A stretch of DNA of 64,000 nucleotides from Thermoleophilaceae bacterium (GTDB lineage: Bacteria; Actinomycetota; Thermoleophilia; Solirubrobacterales; Thermoleophilaceae). Position numbers and translations under genes: made by a program. Location: NCBI GenBank assembly GCA_036378175.1, contig DASUWY010000068.1, positions 30,220-94,219 of the forward strand. Direction: 5' to 3'. Under the pieces are notes generated by a model. The model saw only the letters and a list, made by a program, of their open reading frames with translations. It was not told the origin of the DNA and did no database searches. Positions 15,528 through 23,603 of the stretch are shown piece after piece (position 1 is the first letter of the stretch; every line of letters starts with the position of its first letter).

Positions 15528-16082
15528 ATGGCAAAACTAGTGATTTCCCAATTCATGACGATCGACGGCGTGGTTGAGGACCCGGGTGGCGCGGAGGACT
15601 TCGAGCGCGGTGGTTGGGCGTTCCAGTTCGACCGCGGACCCGAGGGCGACAAGTTCAAGCTCGACGAGGTGATGGGCGCGGACGCGCTGCTCCTCGGCCG
15701 CACCACATACGAGGGCTTCGCGGCAGCGTGGCCGTCGCGCGAGGGCGACTTCGCAGACAAGTTCAACGGCATGCCGAAGTACGTGGTGTCGAGCACACTC
15801 AGCGAGCCCGAGTGGAACAACTCCCACGTGATCTCGGTGGACGACGTGGCGCGGATCAAGGATGAGGGAGAGGGCCACATCCTCGTGAACGGCAGCGTTC
15901 AGCTCTGCCGGGCGCTGGGCGAACTCGGTCTAGTGGACGAGTACCGCCTGATGATCTTCCCGGTGATCCTCGGAGGCGGCAAGAAGCTGTTCGACGGCAC
16001 GGCGGCGTCACAGCCGCTGCGCCTCACGAGCTCGATGCCCGCGGGCGAAACGCTGATAGCGATCTACGAACCGGCGTCCTAG
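15528..16082 (+). CDS. Dihydrofolate-reductase-family (RibD C-terminal-like) protein
   Basis: A 184-residue reductase-fold protein. The N-terminus KLVISQFMTIDGVVEDPGG, the middle ALLLGRTTYEGFAAAWP and the late ILVNGSVQLCRALGELGLVDEYRLMIFPVILGGGKKLF follow the RibD-C/YyaP pattern: an NADPH-binding fold related to DHFR and riboflavin reductase. The physiological substrate of these stand-alone proteins is mostly unknown. Only four bases separate it from the preceding gene, so they are probably cotranscribed. Its stop shares CTAG with that of the convergent secreted hydrolase. Confidence 0.88.
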   Translation: MAKLVISQFMTIDGVVEDPGGAEDFERGGWAFQFDRGPEGDKFKLDEVMGADALLLGRTTYEGFAAAWPSREGDFADKFNGMPKYVVSSTLSEPEWNNSHVISVDDVARIKDEGEGHILVNGSVQLCRALGELGLVDEYRLMIFPVILGGGKKLFDGTAASQPLRLTSSMPAGETLIAIYEPAS

Positions 16083-17461
16083 CCGATCCCGCGCAGGAAC
16101 ACCACCAGCTTCTTCAGGAAGAGGTTGCGCTTGGGACTCGCGCCGGCGGGATCGTTGTGCGCATAGGTGGACGCGCGGTCGAGCAGCGTGAGGTTGCGTC
16201 GCGGGATGTGTGACTGCTTCGCGAGCGCCTTCGTGGCTGCGGGCACGCGCGCTCCGCCCAGCGCCGCGCCGAACGCGTAGATCTTCAGGTTGCGCGGCAG
16301 CCTGTGGCCCATCGTCGCGTGCACGCCGAGCACCTTCTGCGCCGGGTTCGCGTTGCCGTTGGCCACCGCGCCCGCGTCGATCGTCAGCCGCAGCGGGTGG
16401 TACCAGGCGGTGCCGTCCAGGCCCTTCAGCCCGGTGCCCGAGAACATCTGGGCGAAGCGCTTGATCGGCGTGAGCGCGCCCTTGCCGTTCCAGCCGCGCG
16501 GGTTGCCGCTCGAGGCGAGCTGACCGAGGTGGGCCTGGGCGGCGGCAAGCGCGGGCGGCGAGGTCTTCACGTCGAGCGCGTAGCCGAACTGCGCGAGGTT
16601 CGTCACCGGCACGGGCGGCTTGAGGTTGGACGGCAGCAGCGGGAACGCCTGGCCCAGCGACGGGCCATTCGGGTCGATCAGCGCGCCCGTGGAGCCCGTG
16701 GCCTGGAACAGCCCGGCGAACGGCGCGGTGATGCCGCCGAACGCGAGCCACGGAGATCCGCTCTGAAGATTCTGCAGCGACTGCTGCGCTTGCGCGGCCG
16801 TCACCGGCGTGGTGTTCGACCCGCCGTCGTCGTACACGAGGCCGGAAAGCCCCTTCGCACCGGCCTTGCCGCCGAAGTTCCAGGTGGCGTACGCCGTCAC
16901 GATCGTGCCGCCCAGCGAGTGCCCGCCCACAACCACGTGGCCGCCCAGCCGCTCGGCGCGCAGCACCACCTTCCGCAGGTCGCGGATCTCAGTGTTCATC
17001 CCCCATTGCTTCGCGTACTGCACGCTCGTATCCGGGATGAACTTGAAGTGCGTCTTCACGTTCGGGTTGGTGAGCCAGCCGAGGTAGTAGTCGAAGAGCT
17101 GCTGCCCCGTGGCCTTGCCCCGCTTGGCCTTGTCGAGCATCGACTGGTCCTCGAGCAGGTTCTCTCGCCGCTCGACCGCCCACACCTGCCAGCCCTTCGC
17201 GCGCGCGACGATGTCCTTGGCGAGCGGCTCGAAGTACGCCGCGCTCGCCGAGGTGCCGGGGCTGAGCACGAGGACGTTCTTCGCCTTGGGCGAGCCCGTC
17301 TTGAGAATGCCCACTCGGTTGTACTTCGCGGGCGTGCCGGGCGAGTGGAACCCGCCGATGCGCTCAAACCGCACCTTGACCTTCGCGGCGCCGGCCGCGG
17401 GCACGGCCGCAAGGCAGGCCGTCACGGCGATCAGCAGGGTCACGGCGCGCTTCGAGTCCAT
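16079..17461 (-). CDS. Secreted alpha/beta hydrolase
   Basis: A 460-residue exported protein. The first 26 residues are a signal peptide (RAVTLLIAVTACLAAVPAAGAA). The mature part is an alpha/beta hydrolase: VLVLSPGTSASAAYFEPLA for the oxyanion region and GGHSLGGTI with the nucleophile Ser in GxSxG. Ser/Thr/Gly-rich loops follow. The acid and His of the triad cannot be fixed with certainty; a late His is in STYAHND. It is probably an extracellular esterase or lipase. It is divergent from the MFS exporter with a 53-base spacer. Confidence 0.85.
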   Translation of the reverse strand: MDSKRAVTLLIAVTACLAAVPAAGAAKVKVRFERIGGFHSPGTPAKYNRVGILKTGSPKAKNVLVLSPGTSASAAYFEPLAKDIVARAKGWQVWAVERRENLLEDQSMLDKAKRGKATGQQLFDYYLGWLTNPNVKTHFKFIPDTSVQYAKQWGMNTEIRDLRKVVLRAERLGGHVVVGGHSLGGTIVTAYATWNFGGKAGAKGLSGLVYDDGGSNTTPVTAAQAQQSLQNLQSGSPWLAFGGITAPFAGLFQATGSTGALIDPNGPSLGQAFPLLPSNLKPPVPVTNLAQFGYALDVKTSPPALAAAQAHLGQLASSGNPRGWNGKGALTPIKRFAQMFSGTGLKGLDGTAWYHPLRLTIDAGAVANGNANPAQKVLGVHATMGHRLPRNLKIYAFGAALGGARVPAATKALAKQSHIPRRNLTLLDRASTYAHNDPAGASPKRNLFLKKLVVFLRGIG

Positions 17462-17514
17462 TCGCTCTCCTCCTCCTAAGCAGGGCCAGGGCGGTCCATT
17501 ATCTTCGGAGGGTA

Positions 17515-18978
17515 ATGGTCCGTTCGCGCGTCGCCCAGGCTCCCGGAGGCGCGGTCCTCGTGATCGCGTGCCTCGCGCAGTTCATGGTCGTGCTCGACAT
17601 CTCGATCGTGAACGTCGCGCTGCCGGCCATGCGCCGCGCGCTCGACCTCACGCCCGCGGGGCAGCAGTGGATCGTCAACGCGTACACGCTCGTGTTCGGA
17701 GGCTGCCTTCTGTTCGGCGGGCGAGCGGCGGACATCTACGGGCGCCGCCGCGCGTTCCTCACAGGGCTCGCGGTGTTCAGCGTGTCGAGCTTCGCAGGCG
17801 GTCTGGCGCAGAGCGGCGGCATGCTCGTGGCCTCGCGCGCCGTGCAGGGACTGGGCGCGGCCGTGCTCGCACCGGCCACGCTCAGCCTCATCACCACCAC
17901 CTATGTCGAGCCCGCGGCGCGAACGCGGGCGCTCACGGCGTGGGGAGCCGTGGCCGCGACCGGCGGCGCCTTCGGAGCGGTGGCGGGCGGGCTGATCACG
18001 GATGTGCTCGGTTGGCGCTGGGTGCTGTTCGTGAACGTGCCGATCGGCGCCGCGCTGTTCCTCGCGTCGCTCGGCACGCTCGAGGAGCTACGGCGCGAAG
18101 GCCCGCGTCGCACGCTCGACATCCCCGGCACAGTGACGGTCACCGGCGGCCTTGCGCTGTTCATCTACGCGATGGTCACCACGGACACGCATGCGTGGGG
18201 ATCGCTCCACACGATCGGGCTGCTCGCGCTCTCGCTCGTCATCCTCGCCGGCTTCGTGGCGATCGAGCTGAGGGCCGCGGACCCGATGGTGCCCCTCGCC
18301 ATCTTCCGCAACCGCGCGCTCTCCGGCGCGAACGCGATCGGGTTCCTGCTCGGCGGGCTCATCGCCGGCCAGATCTTCTTCATGTCGCTCTACCTGCAGC
18401 AGGTGAACGGCTACTCGCCGCTGCACGCGGGGGTGCTGCTGCTGATCCCCACCGCCGGCGCGTTCGTCTCCTCGATGATCTCCGGCCGCCTCACGGGACG
18501 CCTCGGCCCGCGGACGATTCTGATCTGCGGTCCGCTGATCGGCGCGGCCGGCAGCCTCTGGCTCGCGCAGCTCGACACGCGCCTCACCGCGATGAGCTTC
18601 GTGGTGCCGGCACTCGTCACGGTGCTCGGGTGCGCGTCCTGTTTCGTCCCCATGACCATGAGCGCCACCACCGGCGTGGAGATGCGCGACGCCGGTCTCG
18701 CCTCCGGGCTGATCAACAGCTCACGCCAGATCGGGGCGGCCGTTGGGCTGGCGGCTCTCGTCACCGTGGCCACCAGCCATACCGCCGGGTTGCTGCGCGC
18801 GGGCGGCCACTCGGTGCCCAGCGCGCTCACCGCGGGCTACGACCGTGGCTTTCTCATCACCGCCTTCATGGCCGCAGCGATGGCCATCGTGGCCGCCGTG
18901 GTGCTGCCGCGCATCCCGCCGCGGCGCGAGGCGCCGGTGGAAGAGCCGGAGGCGGCGATGGCGCTCGAAACCGCCTGA
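17515..18978 (+). CDS. MFS drug:H+ antiporter, DHA2 (EmrB/QacA) family
   Basis: A 487-residue membrane transporter with about 14 hydrophobic segments, fitting the 14-TM DHA2 group. Motif D1 is visible as QFMVVLDISIVNVALPAM near the N-terminus, motif A as GGRAADIYGRRRAF, and motif C-like sequence in WGAVAATGGAFGAVAGGLITDVLGWRWVLFVNVPIG. It likely exports hydrophobic drugs or metabolites using the proton gradient. The ATG has GGAGGG 5 bases upstream. The neighbouring regulator gene is convergent, so local drug-responsive control is not evident. Confidence 0.92.
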   Translation: MVRSRVAQAPGGAVLVIACLAQFMVVLDISIVNVALPAMRRALDLTPAGQQWIVNAYTLVFGGCLLFGGRAADIYGRRRAFLTGLAVFSVSSFAGGLAQSGGMLVASRAVQGLGAAVLAPATLSLITTTYVEPAARTRALTAWGAVAATGGAFGAVAGGLITDVLGWRWVLFVNVPIGAALFLASLGTLEELRREGPRRTLDIPGTVTVTGGLALFIYAMVTTDTHAWGSLHTIGLLALSLVILAGFVAIELRAADPMVPLAIFRNRALSGANAIGFLLGGLIAGQIFFMSLYLQQVNGYSPLHAGVLLLIPTAGAFVSSMISGRLTGRLGPRTILICGPLIGAAGSLWLAQLDTRLTAMSFVVPALVTVLGCASCFVPMTMSATTGVEMRDAGLASGLINSSRQIGAAVGLAALVTVATSHTAGLLRAGGHSVPSALTAGYDRGFLITAFMAAAMAIVAAVVLPRIPPRREAPVEEPEAAMALETA

Positions 18979-18981
18979 GCG

Positions 18982-19629
18982 CTACTTCGGCACCGCGAGC
19001 TTCGCGCTGCAGCGCCGGCGTTCGGCGTCGTGGTCGAAGCCGGTGGCGGTGCGCTTCGAGCCCGCCGCCGCCAGGGCGCCCTGGATCACGCCCTCGGCAA
19101 GCATGCACATGATCTCGGGCTGGTCCGGCGCCACCGTCGAGCAGGGGCAGCGGCGAAGCTGGAGCCTGCCGCCACTCACGCTCGCCTCGAAGCCGAGGCG
19201 GCCGAGCACGCGCGGCAGCTCGTCCTCCATGTCGTAGCTCCCCGGCCGGCCCACCAGGTAGCGGCCCCACTCCTCGCCCACGGCGCGCAGCCGATCGGCG
19301 TCGAGCCCCACCCGTCCGAGCGCCGCGGCGAGCAGCTCCGCGATGCCGAGGAAGTCCGTGCCCGCGCCCCGCCAGCCGGGCGAGAGCTTGTAGTCGATCC
19401 CGGGGCGCCCGCGACGGCTCGGCAGCACGCGCCGCTCCGCGACCAGGAGGCCGGCCTCCTCCATCTCGAGCACGTGCGGCCGCAGCGTGTTCGCGTGCAC
19501 GCCGGCGGCCTCCGCCAGGTCGTTCAGGGAGCCGCGTTCGTTCTGCTCTAGGAAGCGCACCACGCGCAGTCTCACCGGATCGGCGATCAGCTCGAGGTAG
19601 TCGCTCCTTTTATCGCCAGGTACAGCCAT
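18982..19629 (-). CDS. Winged-helix regulator with four-cysteine (SufR-like) sensor domain
   Basis: A 215-residue ArsR/SufR-like transcription regulator. Residues 8-80 form a winged helix (LIADPVRLRVVRFLEQ, LNDLAEAAGVHANTLRPHV). The C-terminal domain has Cys161, Cys163, Cys175 and Cys207 in a C-x-C-x11-C-x31-C arrangement, with the CPxxxxAxxxPxxxCxxxxG pattern seen in regulators that bind an Fe-S cluster. It may sense iron, oxygen or redox state. It lies at the 3' end of the ccm operon, transcribed the same way after a 57-base spacer, so ccm control is plausible. No ribosome site precedes the ATG, so it may be leaderless. Confidence 0.82.
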   Translation of the reverse strand: MAVPGDKRSDYLELIADPVRLRVVRFLEQNERGSLNDLAEAAGVHANTLRPHVLEMEEAGLLVAERRVLPSRRGRPGIDYKLSPGWRGAGTDFLGIAELLAAALGRVGLDADRLRAVGEEWGRYLVGRPGSYDMEDELPRVLGRLGFEASVSGGRLQLRRCPCSTVAPDQPEIMCMLAEGVIQGALAAAGSKRTATGFDHDAERRRCSAKLAVPK

Positions 19630-19686
19630 TTGAGTACACGGAACCGAATAGAGATCAAGACAACCATAGTCATTGGCCGCGACGAT

Positions 19687-20142
19687 TCAGCGTTCCCAGC
19701 GCGCCATCTCCGCCTCGAGGCGGCGCGCATCGGCGCGACCCAGCGCCGGGGCGGCGGGCTCGCGGTCGCGCCCGTGCGAGCTCCACCAGCGGACTGCCAC
19801 AAACGCGAGGGCGGCACCGAAGAGCAGCGCCAGCACTGGCACGATGTACGCCGCGGCGTTGAAGCCGCTGTCCTTCGGCAGCGCGAGCACGCGCGGGCCG
19901 TACTGCGCCACCAGCGCCGTCTTGATCTGCTGAGGGGACTCGCACCTGTCGATCAGGCCGTTGATGAAGTCGCGCTCGCGCGAAGCCTGCGGCGAGTCGG
20001 CAAGGCTGAGCGGCACGCCGCACACGAGGCACATCACCTGGCTCTCGATGTCCGGCAGGCTTGCTTTGGGACAGGCGGCAGAGGCAGAGGCAGCGGGCAG
20101 GGCGGCGAGGATGACCAGCAGCGCCAGCGCGACCCGTCTCAT
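19687..20142 (-). CDS. ccmH: Cytochrome c maturation protein CcmH
   Basis: A 151-residue thiol-disulfide protein that prepares apocytochrome c cysteines for haem attachment. It has an N-terminal signal peptide (RVALALLVILAALPAASASA), then the family motif as VMCLVCG (Cys38 and Cys41; the usual form is LRCxxC), followed by a three-helix bundle containing FINGLIDRCESPQQIKTALVAQYGPRVLALP. One transmembrane helix (about 98-118) anchors it. Its ATG overlaps the ccmG stop by four bases (ATGA), showing translational coupling. Confidence 0.9.
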   Translation of the reverse strand: MRRVALALLVILAALPAASASAACPKASLPDIESQVMCLVCGVPLSLADSPQASRERDFINGLIDRCESPQQIKTALVAQYGPRVLALPKDSGFNAAAYIVPVLALLFGAALAFVAVRWWSSHGRDREPAAPALGRADARRLEAEMARWER

Positions 20143-20672
20143 GCCTTCTCCCTCAACAGCGGCAGTACGGAGCGCGTCATGAACGCGTCGTCCACCGTGC
20201 CGCGGCGCACCGCGGCGATGCGGCCGCGGCGGTCGATCACGAAGGTCTCGGGATAGCCGGTGATGCCGAAGCGCTGCTGCGAGTGGCCGTCGCCGTCGCG
20301 CAGCATCGGGTAGGTGAGGCCATAGCGGCGCATGAACGCCCGCGCGTCGGAGGTCACGTCGAGAGCGTCCACGCCGACCACCGTTCCGCCACGGGGCGCG
20401 ATCCTCTTCTGCCAGCGCTCGAGCAGCGGGCTCTCGTCGCGACAAGGCGGGCACCACGACGCCCAGTAGTTGAGCACCACCACCTTCCCGCGCCACGCAC
20501 GCAGGGCCACCGGCGCAGTGCCGCCGAGGCGCGGCAGGCTGAGGTCGGGAGCGGCGGGCCGCCTGCCCGCCGCCAGGGCGTCGTCGATCCCGCGCTTGGG
20601 CTGGTTCACGAACACGCCGTACGCGAGCAGAGCCAGGAGGGCGGCGGCCACCGCGAGTGCGGCGATCCTCAC
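20139..20672 (-). CDS. ccmG: TlpA/DsbE-type thioredoxin, CcmG-like
   Basis: A 177-residue membrane-anchored thioredoxin. An N-terminal hydrophobic helix (residues 3-22) is followed by a thioredoxin fold with active site WASWCPPC (Cys74, Cys77) and cis-Pro in ITGYPETFVI. Such proteins reduce apocytochrome c or CcmH in cytochrome c maturation. The start is a GTG that overlaps the upstream stop as GTGA. Upstream in-frame codons lie in the neighbouring gene. Its place between the CcmI-like gene and ccmH supports the CcmG role. Confidence 0.92.
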   Translation of the reverse strand: MRIAALAVAAALLALLAYGVFVNQPKRGIDDALAAGRRPAAPDLSLPRLGGTAPVALRAWRGKVVVLNYWASWCPPCRDESPLLERWQKRIAPRGGTVVGVDALDVTSDARAFMRRYGLTYPMLRDGDGHSQQRFGITGYPETFVIDRRGRIAAVRRGTVDDAFMTRSVLPLLREKA

Positions 20673-20953
20673 GCCGCCGCCCCCTTCCCCCTCACGGCGT
20701 CGAGCCGGCGCAGCAGGTCGATCGCCTCCGCTCGCAGTGCCGTGTCCACCGCGCGGTAGTCCTCGCGCGAGAGCTTGCCGGTACGGAAGTCCAGCTCGGC
20801 GTCGCGAATCTCGCGGAACTTCGCGTCGCGCGCCGCCTCGAGGGCCGCCTCCTCCGGATCCTGCCCACGGCCCGCACGCCGCTTCGAGTACAGCGGAGAC
20901 ACCATCAGCGCCATCGCGCCGCACATCACGAGCATCACGAGGAAGAGTTGCAC
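20669..20953 (-). CDS. Short CcmI/cycH-like cytochrome c biogenesis protein
   Basis: A 94-residue protein with one N-terminal membrane helix (LFLVMLVMCGAMALMVSPLY) and a charged helical tail (EEAALEAARDAKFREIRDAELDFRTGKLSREDYRAVD). This matches the N-terminal segment of CcmI, which holds apocytochrome for the ligation complex; the TPR part of full CcmI is absent. The GTG start sits one base after the ccmF stop and its own stop overlaps ccmG, so it is an integral member of the operon. Naming is by context as much as by sequence. Confidence 0.75.
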   Translation of the reverse strand: MQLFLVMLVMCGAMALMVSPLYSKRRAGRGQDPEEAALEAARDAKFREIRDAELDFRTGKLSREDYRAVDTALRAEAIDLLRRLDAVRGKGAAA

Positions 20954-20954
20954 C

Positions 20955-23102
20955 TCAGGCCCTCGAGAGCTCGCGCCCGAGGCGGGCCGACCACGACGTG
21001 GCGGGAGCACGCTGCCGCCGCGCGCCGGGCGGCGGCCAGATCGCGATCAGCCCGCCAAGGCCGAGCACGATGCCGCCGAGCCAGATCCACTCCACCATCG
21101 GCGAGACGATCAGCCGGAACACCGCGGGCGGCGGCGCGAGCGCGTATCGCTGCGCCACGGCACTGAGCAGGAAGCGCTGCGTATCGCCCTGAGCGAGCGG
21201 GAAGCGCTTGTCGATCCCGTCGATCATCCTCTGCATCGCGCCGACGTCGGGCTGCACCGCTGTCCAGATGTCACGGCGCAGCCCGGCCTTCAGCCCGACC
21301 TCGGTGGTGGAGTCTCCGTCGAAGTACTGGCCCACCGGCCCCGCGGTGGGATCGGAGCTCGGGTAGTAGCCGCGGGTGGTGCGCAGCGTGGTCACGTGCT
21401 TGCCGCTCTTCGACACGTCGAGCACCGCGCCGAGCACCACCTTCTCCGGTGAGACGCTGCTCGTGGCGCGCAGGTAGCGCACGTCGTAGCCGCCGATGCG
21501 CGCGCTCTGTCCGGGCGAGAGCCGCACGTCGCGGATGTGCTGGAACGCGGCGGACGCGCCCACTCCCACGAACAGCAGCGCGATGCCCGCGTGCACGATG
21601 TAGCCGCCGTAGCGCCGGCGGTTGCGGCGAACGACGGACACGAGGGCGCGCGGCGGAGCCTCGCTCGTAGTCGCCCGCCGCACCCTCACGCCGCGGTAGA
21701 TCTCCTGCGCCACCGAGCCGAGCGCGAACGCGGCGCCCGCGAACAACGCCAGCGCCGACGGCTTCGAGGCAGGCACGCCGAGCGCGAGCAGAGCCACCAC
21801 CACGCCCAGCGCGAACAACACCGGCGCCTGCAGGCTGCGCCGCGCGCCCGACAACGTGGTCTTCCGCCATGCCATCAGCGGCCCGAGCCCCGACATGAAC
21901 ACGAGCGCGATTGCCAGTGGCACGGTGTAGCGGTCGAACCACGGAGGCCCCACGCTCGCCTTGTTGCCCGTCACCGCCTCGGAGATGAGCGGGAAGAAGG
22001 TGCCCCAGAAGATCACGAAGCAGAGGCCGACGAGCAGCACGTTGTTGAGCAGGAAGATCGACTCCCGCGACAGCGGCGAGTAGGAGCGTGCCTCGGGCGA
22101 GCGCAGGTGCTCGCGCCGCGACGTGACGAGCGCCACCGAGCCAAGCACGAGCAGCGCGATGAAGCCGAGGAACGGCTTGCCGAGCGTGGAGCCGCCGAAC
22201 GCGTGGATCGACTGCAGGATCCCCGAGCGCACGAGGAAGGTGCCGAGGATCGCGAGGATCCCCGCGCCCAGTACGAGCGACACGTTCCACAGCTTCAGGA
22301 GCCCGCGCTTCTCCTGCACCATGAACGAGTGCAGGAATGCGGTGCCCGCGAGCCACGGCATCAGCGCCGCGTTCTCCACCGGGTCCCACGCCCAGTAGCC
22401 GCCCCAGCCGAGCTCGGACCACGACCACCGCGCGCCGATCAGGATCCCGATCCCGAGGAAGCACCAGGCCGCGAGGCCAAAGCGGCGGGTGGCGCGGATC
22501 CAGGCGGCGTCGGTGCGACGCGTGATCAGCGCCGCGATCGCGAAGGCGAACGGCACCGTGAACAGCGTGTACCCCGAGTACAGCATCGGGGGGTGGATCA
22601 TCATGCTCGGGTGGCGCAGGAGCGGCTGGAGGCCGGTGCCGTCGGCCGGTGCCGGGTCGAGCAGCTGGAACGGGTTGGCGAGGAACACCACGAGCGCGCC
22701 GAAGAAGGTGGCGAACCCGAGCAGTACCGCGGTGGCGTAGGGCGCGAGCTCGCGCAGCGTGTTGCGCGTGAGGAAGAGCACGAGGCTCGACCACAGCGAC
22801 AGCAGCCACATCCACAGAAGCAGCGAGCCCTCCTGCGAGGACCACATCGCGGCCGCCTTGTAGAAGAACGGCGTAGCGATGCTCGAGTGGGTGGTCACCA
22901 CCTCGAAGGAGAAGTCAGAGCGCAGGAACGCCGCCTCGAGCACGGCGAACGCCACGGTGAGCACCGCGGCCAGCGCATACACCGAGCGCCTGCCTACGGC
23001 CACCCATTCGCGCTTCCGCCACACGCCGCCGTAGATGGACGCGAGCGCGCCAGCCGGCGCTATCGCGAGCGCGAGGACCAGGCAGGCTCGGCCGAGCGTC
23101 AT
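20955..23102 (-). CDS. ccmF: Haem lyase component CcmF
   Basis: A large membrane protein (715 residues) of the haem-handling superfamily. It ligates haem to apocytochrome c together with CcmH. The WWD motif is WGGYWAWDPVENAALMPW at about 233-250, and nearby family motifs include WSSQEGSLLLW and HPPMLYSGY. About 14 hydrophobic segments are seen, with a periplasmic domain near 505-640. The start is an ATG; an adjacent GTG at 23105 is also in frame. It follows ccmE with a four-base gap. Confidence 0.95.
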   Translation of the reverse strand: MTLGRACLVLALAIAPAGALASIYGGVWRKREWVAVGRRSVYALAAVLTVAFAVLEAAFLRSDFSFEVVTTHSSIATPFFYKAAAMWSSQEGSLLLWMWLLSLWSSLVLFLTRNTLRELAPYATAVLLGFATFFGALVVFLANPFQLLDPAPADGTGLQPLLRHPSMMIHPPMLYSGYTLFTVPFAFAIAALITRRTDAAWIRATRRFGLAAWCFLGIGILIGARWSWSELGWGGYWAWDPVENAALMPWLAGTAFLHSFMVQEKRGLLKLWNVSLVLGAGILAILGTFLVRSGILQSIHAFGGSTLGKPFLGFIALLVLGSVALVTSRREHLRSPEARSYSPLSRESIFLLNNVLLVGLCFVIFWGTFFPLISEAVTGNKASVGPPWFDRYTVPLAIALVFMSGLGPLMAWRKTTLSGARRSLQAPVLFALGVVVALLALGVPASKPSALALFAGAAFALGSVAQEIYRGVRVRRATTSEAPPRALVSVVRRNRRRYGGYIVHAGIALLFVGVGASAAFQHIRDVRLSPGQSARIGGYDVRYLRATSSVSPEKVVLGAVLDVSKSGKHVTTLRTTRGYYPSSDPTAGPVGQYFDGDSTTEVGLKAGLRRDIWTAVQPDVGAMQRMIDGIDKRFPLAQGDTQRFLLSAVAQRYALAPPPAVFRLIVSPMVEWIWLGGIVLGLGGLIAIWPPPGARRQRAPATSWSARLGRELSRA

Positions 23103-23106
23103 CACC

Positions 23107-23508
23107 TCAGGTCCCCTTCGAGGCGCTGAACTTGGACGGGCACTTGGTGATCAGCGAGTCTCGCTTGCCGATGAAGGAGCCGCCGGCGGACGGCGTCACC
23201 GTGACGATCACCTCGCGTCCCGTCTTGAACGGATCCGGGATCTCGCCCGTGTAGCGCACCGGCACCGACGCCGTTCCGTTCCGGTCGCGCACGCGGAAGT
23301 CGAGCTCGTCGCCGCGCACCCGGTACCCGGGCAGCACCTTCCCCGTGAGCTGATACGAGCGGCCCGACTGCGCGGAGCGCAGGAGCTGACTGGGCGTCCG
23401 GGCGTCGCTCGCCGCACTGAAGCTCGTGTAGATGAGCCCGCCCGCGAGCATCAGCGCCGCGCTCAAAGCCACCACCAACCGCGTCCTGCGCTTCCTTCTG
23501 GGGTCCAC
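23107..23508 (-). CDS. ccmE: Haem chaperone CcmE with unusual CxxxF motif
   Basis: A 133-residue periplasmic haem chaperone: one N-terminal membrane helix after PRRKRRTR, then an OB-fold beta barrel (about 45-115). CcmE normally binds haem covalently through His in HxxxY or, in some lineages, Cys in CxxxY. Here the equivalent is TKCPSKF (Cys123 to Phe127), so the haem Cys is kept but the Tyr is Phe. The start chosen is a GTG preceded by GGAGGAAGG; an in-frame GTG at 23541 would run into the divergent promoter. First gene of the leftward ccm operon. Confidence 0.88.
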   Translation of the reverse strand: MDPRRKRRTRLVVALSAALMLAGGLIYTSFSAASDARTPSQLLRSAQSGRSYQLTGKVLPGYRVRGDELDFRVRDRNGTASVPVRYTGEIPDPFKTGREVIVTVTPSAGGSFIGKRDSLITKCPSKFSASKGT

Positions 23509-23527
23509 AGGCCTTCCTCCGTGCTCC

Positions 23528-23557
23528 TTGACAAAAGTCACGAAAACTGTATATAAA
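23528..23557 (+). promoter_or_regulatory. Sigma70-like promoter for the di-haem cytochrome operon
   Basis: A consensus TTGACA (23528-23533) is followed after 16-18 bases by TATATA/TATAAA (23550-23557), in a short AT-rich island unusual for this genome. It points to the cytochrome gene at 23604. The -10 region is shared with a promoter pointing the other way. Confidence 0.7.
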
Positions 23558-23575
23558 TCCTCCGCTGGTTGTCAA
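23548..23575 (-). promoter_or_regulatory. Sigma70-like promoter for the leftward ccm operon
   Basis: Read on the minus strand, TTGACA (23575-23570) is followed after 16 bases by TATACA (23553-23548). It drives ccmE and the genes behind it. The -10 hexamer overlaps the -10 of the rightward promoter, so the two polymerases would compete for the same melted region. Confidence 0.65.
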
Positions 23576-23603
23576 ATAAAGGTCGCGGTCCGCAGGAGGA
23601 GAG

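Noticed and set aside
23509..23541. GTG at 23541 as the ccmE start
   Set aside because: The GTG at 23508 has GGAGGAAGG directly upstream, and the longer form would overlap the divergent promoter.
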